From Luscinia megarhynchos (Eukaryota; Chordata; Aves; Passeriformes; Turdidae), in NCBI GenBank assembly GCA_034336665.1, contig CM067566.1, positions 26,876,330 through 26,940,329 on the forward strand: 64,000 nt of DNA, given 5' to 3'. Position numbers and translations under genes: made by a program. Positions 60,655 to 64,000 of this stretch are shown here, in pieces. The notes beneath the pieces were generated by a model. It had not been told where the DNA came from and did not search any database. It saw only the letters and a program-made list of their open reading frames with translations. Positions within the stretch are counted from its first letter, which is position 1. Every line of letters begins with the position of its first letter.

Positions 60655-62437
60655 GTGAGGCGGGGACGGGCCGCGCCGGCTGCCCGCGCCGTGCCCCCCG
60701 CGGCCGTGGGGCTCCGCAATTCCCCGCTTTTAGCTGAGAAAAGGACGGCTGCTGGGCCGCCGCATCCTCCCCTCTTTCTGCTCAAAGAGGGACATCCATG
60801 TCCGACATGGGAAAGCGGTCAGTGCTCTTTCCCCCGCAGAAGCAGCTGGAAGCAGGCTTTGTTGCTTTGTGCCAGGTTTTGTTGTTTTTCTTTTCTCTCA
60901 ACAATTAGTATCGGTTCCTTTGCGTTAAAACTTATGGAACAGTGTTTTCGGTGAGGGGATGCTAGTTCCACTGATCACACAGAGGGGTGGAAAAATTGCA
61001 GACATGTGGCTTGGCGCAGCGCATGGAGCGCAGTGTCACACACCCAAACCAGAAAACATTATTAGAGTCCCGTGAAAGGTGAAGGAGCTCTGGGAAGTCA
61101 CAGTGTGTCACACAGAGCGTGAGAGCTAAATATCAACCCCGGAAAACTTGGAGCCCTGCTGGAAGCGGAATGCTGGGAAGCCGTCGTGTCAAAACACGCT
61201 GCGGGCTGTCTCTGCTGGCGATGTGCTGGGACAAGCTTTCTCAGCCGTCCCTTCTCAGGGAGGTGAACATCAGCACACAGACCTCGGGCCTTGCTTTTGA
61301 TCGTAGATACCTTACTGTGTGTAGAAGTAAACACTGCGGTGAGTGAGTGGGAGCTGGAGTGTGCCCGTCTGGTTTCACCACCGGAGAGCCCTAAAGTTAG
61401 TTTCAGCAAACACAGTGCAAGTGCAGAAGAAGCTCATGAAAACTGGCACAAAATTTGGCTTGGGCTCGAATGGAAAAAGGAGAAATGTAAGCTAGATATT
61501 AAGAAGAAATTCTTTTGCATGAGGGGGGTTAGGCACTGGTACTGGTTGCCCGGAGAAATTGTGGGTGCCCCAACCCTGGAAGTGCTCAAGGTTGGATGGA
61601 GCTCTGAACAATCTGGTCTAGTGAAAGATGTTCCTGCTCATTGCAGGGGTCTTAAAATTAGATGAGTGCTAAGGTCCTGTCCGACCCAACCCATTCTATG
61701 AATCTATAAAATTTGAATGTGTCTAAGATGCAAAGATTTTGCAAGGGAAGAAAATGGTCCTGACCATTTTTGAATGGGCTGCTTTTTTCCCCCTAAGGTG
61801 TTATAGTCACCCAATTTTATTTTGAAGCACTTATTTATATCAGAAAACTGTTCAAGGTAAGGTCATAAAATAGGCAGGGATTTTAAAGATGGCAATATTA
61901 GACCTGAGCTGACCATGTCTTTTTGTAGTGGTGGTTCTCATGTTCTGGTGATAGCGTGCAAGGTGAAGTAATGTTTTAATAATCAGCAAGATCTGATCCT
62001 CTCACAAGTCCCTAACTGGCAATTTGAAGTGGGTGGCCGCCAGGAACTAGTTAATAATCATTAATTAGCATGAGAGGTGTCTCTTTAAAATGTCATTCTA
62101 CACAGGATGGTATGACAGGAGAAATACAAGGCTTTGCATTTTTGTGTACTAATTCAAGCCTAATTGACAAGTGTTCAGGATTTGTCTTTTTTTTCTCCCC
62201 GTTTCTTACAGAAAGGCTCCTCCCTAGTTGCTCCAGTCCACATTGTCAGTGAAGAGTCAGCTGACAAGACTAACCTGGGCTTTATTCATGCCTTTGTGGC
62301 TGCTATATCGGTCATCATCGTGTCGGAGCTGGGGGACAAGACCTTCTTCATCGCGGCCATCATGGCCATGCGCTACAACCGCCTGACGGTGCTGGCTGGG
62401 GCCATGCTCGCCCTGGGGCTGATGACCTGCTTGTCAG
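60473..62437 (+). CDS. TMEM165: TMEM165, Golgi cation/proton antiporter, 5' part (exons 1-2 only)
   Basis: Two coding exons are visible, 60473-60654 and 62212-62437; the remaining exons lie beyond the window. TMEM165 belongs to the UPF0016/Gdt1 family of Golgi membrane Mn2+/Ca2+ transporters, which exchange with protons and supply Mn2+ to glycosyltransferases. Exon 2 carries the hallmark E-L-G-D-K-T (62326-62343), the first of the family's two acidic motifs, within a membrane segment almost identical to the human protein (LGFIHAFVAAISVIIVSELG, then DKTFFIAAIMAMRYNRLTVL). The exon-1 signal segment and linker are in frame with exon 2, but the strong Kozak ATG is not. Confidence 0.93.
60655..62211 (+). 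other. TMEM165 intron 1
   Basis: A GT-AG intron of 1557 bp. The CpG island fades by about 60760. It contains a sense CR1 3' fragment at about 61460-61709 and ends in a strong pyrimidine tract with TTTCTTACAG. Confidence 0.88.
61460..61709 (+). mobile_element. CR1 LINE 3' end in TMEM165 intron 1
   Basis: CR1 3' region in sense orientation: GCTAGATATTAAGAAGAAAT, GGCACTGGTACTGGTTGCCC, CCCCAACCCTGGAAGTGCTC, then the UTR-type CCTGCTCATTGCAGGGG, ending CCATTCTATGAATCTATAAA with the expected ATTCTATG-type terminus. It is 5'-truncated, with moderate divergence. Confidence 0.9.
62212..62437 (+). CDS. TMEM165: TMEM165 coding exon 2
   Basis: 226 nt encoding 75 codons plus one base. After a variable linker (K-G-S-S-L-V-A-P-V-H, then S-E-E-S) comes T-N-L-G-F-I-H-A-F, a first hydrophobic helix, the catalytic/transport motif E-L-G-D-K-T, then A-A-I-M-A-M-R-Y-N-R and a second helix ending L-M-T-C-L-S. 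The donor TCAG|GTTAGC leaves phase 1, as expected for the human S-V junction. The encoded membrane part is nearly identical to human. Confidence 0.96.
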
Positions 62438-64000
62438 GTTAGCACTCTGCTTTCTTCTGTTTTCTTTTACCTCTTAAGTAGCGATGGGTGTGTGTTTATC
62501 AAAAACCTTATGGGAATGCAGGTAGTACATCTATGCAGTTTGCTGTTTCGAGGAGAGTGTGAAGCTTTTCCTGCAAAGCATGGAATCTCAAATCAAGTAT
62601 TTAGGCTGTTTGTGCTCCCTAGACTTCGACTGGAGTTTAAGGAAGGGGAATGAGATGAAGAGCCTAAGCACTCCCTTTGATTTTTGGACTAATTTTTTTT
62701 TTTTTTTTTTGCTCCTATTAAATTAGCGTGCCTAAAGGGAATGTGGGAGTGGCTTCTGTTTTTCCTCCTAAGGCAAAAGATTCTTTATATGATGACGCAT
62801 TTTCCTCATCTTACGTGTATTCCTGCACACATAAGCTGTTTGGATTTGTGCTGGGAGCTAAGTGGAAGATGGAGGGGAGGGAGCAGGAAGTAAGGTGTCA
62901 GGTGGCACCTGAGGAACCTGTGGCCGTGGGCACTTAGGTAGCTGTGATTGTGAAATGGAGCAGCCTTCAGGTACATCAGATGCAGCACGGAGTTTGTCTG
63001 TGTGCTCATTTCTAACCATGCCCCTCTCAGAAATACTCGAAATAGTGGTGCTTGGTTCATACACGCTGGAGAGAGCCAGTTCACTGGCACAGGCTGCTTG
63101 GCAAGTGTTTCTGTGAATGGTTTTTGGGTGTGTAGCTGTTGCTGTGTACACTGCTGCAATTATTGCAGTTTAAGTTAGAGCAGTTTCCACTTGCATTGTG
63201 TGTAATTTCTCCTGCCCATCATGACTCTCTTTTTCTATACAAATTCTTTCTTCAATTTTTTTAATGCTTTCTCATAAAAGCTTTCTTTTCTGCTTTTATC
63301 CCCCAGTTTAGAGGCTCCCAGTTATTCCTTCCCTTTTCAGAAAGGAACTTGTTTTGTTGTTGGGTTCTTCCTCCTCCACACCCTTTCCTTGTCCTATCTC
63401 TTGCCCTTGTTTTATACAAGCTGACTTTGGAATTTCCTGGGGGGTTTTCCCACCTTGATTTCATGAAGACATGCTCACTTAAACTCATTAGTTCTAAGTA
63501 ATGTACTTGGGATATTTTTTCAAGCTGTCTTACTTGACAAAATAAGCTGTCTTATTTCACTGTACCTATGCTTATATATGTAAGAAATGCTAAGAAAAAG
63601 ATAGCTTTTTTTGTCTAGCTTTCTTGCATTGTTTTACTGCAGTATTTTCAGTCTTTTTAAAGATCCTTTGTTTAACTCCTGGTTTATTTAGCTTTGCAAG
63701 TAGTACTGCTATTTGTGTATGTATGTGCTGTGTTTATGAGTAATAAGGCTGATTAATTCTGGTCTCATTCTTACTTCTGGTAGTGGCAGTGCAGAATTAT
63801 TTCTAGATCATGTAGTAACTTTTTAGTGCATTTTTCAACTATAAAGGTGTTTACAAAAAAGCACACATGGTAATATGCTTCCTTTTAGCTAATTGATTGT
63901 GGAATAGAGTAGCAGAAACACTTGTATGGTCCGAGCAACCTTACACATAATGTGTGGACTTTTTATTTCTTCCCATTTATATAGGCCTTTTTCTGTCAAG
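62438..64000 (+). other. TMEM165 intron 2, 5' part
   Basis: Intronic sequence to the window edge. A T-run lies at about 62693-62710. No third exon of TMEM165 is seen; an AG near 63983 does not lead into sequence resembling the expected exon 3. Confidence 0.85.

Noticed and set aside
60013..60785. Minus-strand Ala/Arg-rich frames over the TMEM165 CpG island
   Set aside because: Stop-poor GC-rich DNA gives open frames on both strands; there is no homology.
60181..60954. 257-codon frame starting at ATG 60181 as the true TMEM165 start
   Set aside because: It is in frame with the leader, but it would place the leader about 110 residues inside a low-complexity Arg/Pro/Ala extension translated from the CpG island. 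The ATG at 60473 has the better context, so an indel is more likely.
63975..64000. AG followed by a short Leu/Phe frame at the window end as TMEM165 exon 3
   Set aside because: The translation does not match the expected continuation after L-M-T-C-L-S (V-L-F-G-Y in human).
1..64000. CRISPR arrays, bacterial operons or prophage
   Set aside because: The intron structure, CR1 elements and CpG islands show vertebrate nuclear DNA; the tandem repeats present have no spacer pattern.

Overview
The window looks like vertebrate nuclear DNA, from a bird and probably a songbird. The signs are intron-split genes with CpG-island promoters, several CR1 LINE fragments (the dominant avian retrotransposon), and two solo-LTR-like insertions. 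The CR1 calls rest on recognisable reverse-transcriptase-tail and 3'-end sequence. The songbird assignment is weaker, because it depends on a remembered resemblance of one LTR to passerine ERV LTRs.

Positions 1 to about 51.1 kb hold no protein-coding gene I can recognise. In other vertebrates the region upstream of SRD5A3 is the interval toward KDR, and no KDR exon is visible here. It is mostly A+T-rich single-copy DNA. It also holds old CR1 pieces (about 1.35, 23.5 and 32.3 kb), a CpG-dense patch (26.9 kb), a GC-rich patch with an unexplained antisense ORF (12.5-13.0 kb), a 10/11-bp minisatellite (46.6 kb), a 21-T run beside GC-rich sequence (40.0 kb), and an antisense CR1 (49.4-51.1 kb) interrupted by two LTR-like insertions.

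From 51.2 to 59.3 kb lies a complete SRD5A3 gene on the + strand: five coding exons joining into a 358-codon frame, with a roughly 1.4 kb 3'UTR ending near an ATTAAA signal. Its 5' end is unusual. Exon 1 contains a 21-bp tandem repeat that encodes eight to nine copies of a 7-residue hydrophobic unit. Intron 1 starts with about 19 copies of a 52-bp GC-rich minisatellite, each carrying a copy of the splice-donor-like GGTGAGG. Intron 2 appears to be a GC-AG intron.

From 59.6 to 64.0 kb are a CR1 copy, a CpG-island promoter, and the first two coding exons of TMEM165 (+ strand); the rest of that gene lies beyond the window. In this sequence the strong-Kozak ATG of TMEM165 is one frame away from its signal-peptide and exon-2 reading frame, so a single-base error or a true indel probably lies in exon 1.

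SRD5A3 (dolichol synthesis in the ER) and TMEM165 (Golgi Mn2+/Ca2+ homeostasis) both support protein glycosylation, and both are known human congenital-disorder-of-glycosylation genes. Here they lie head-to-tail with about 1.1 kb between the inferred poly(A) signal and the next start codon.
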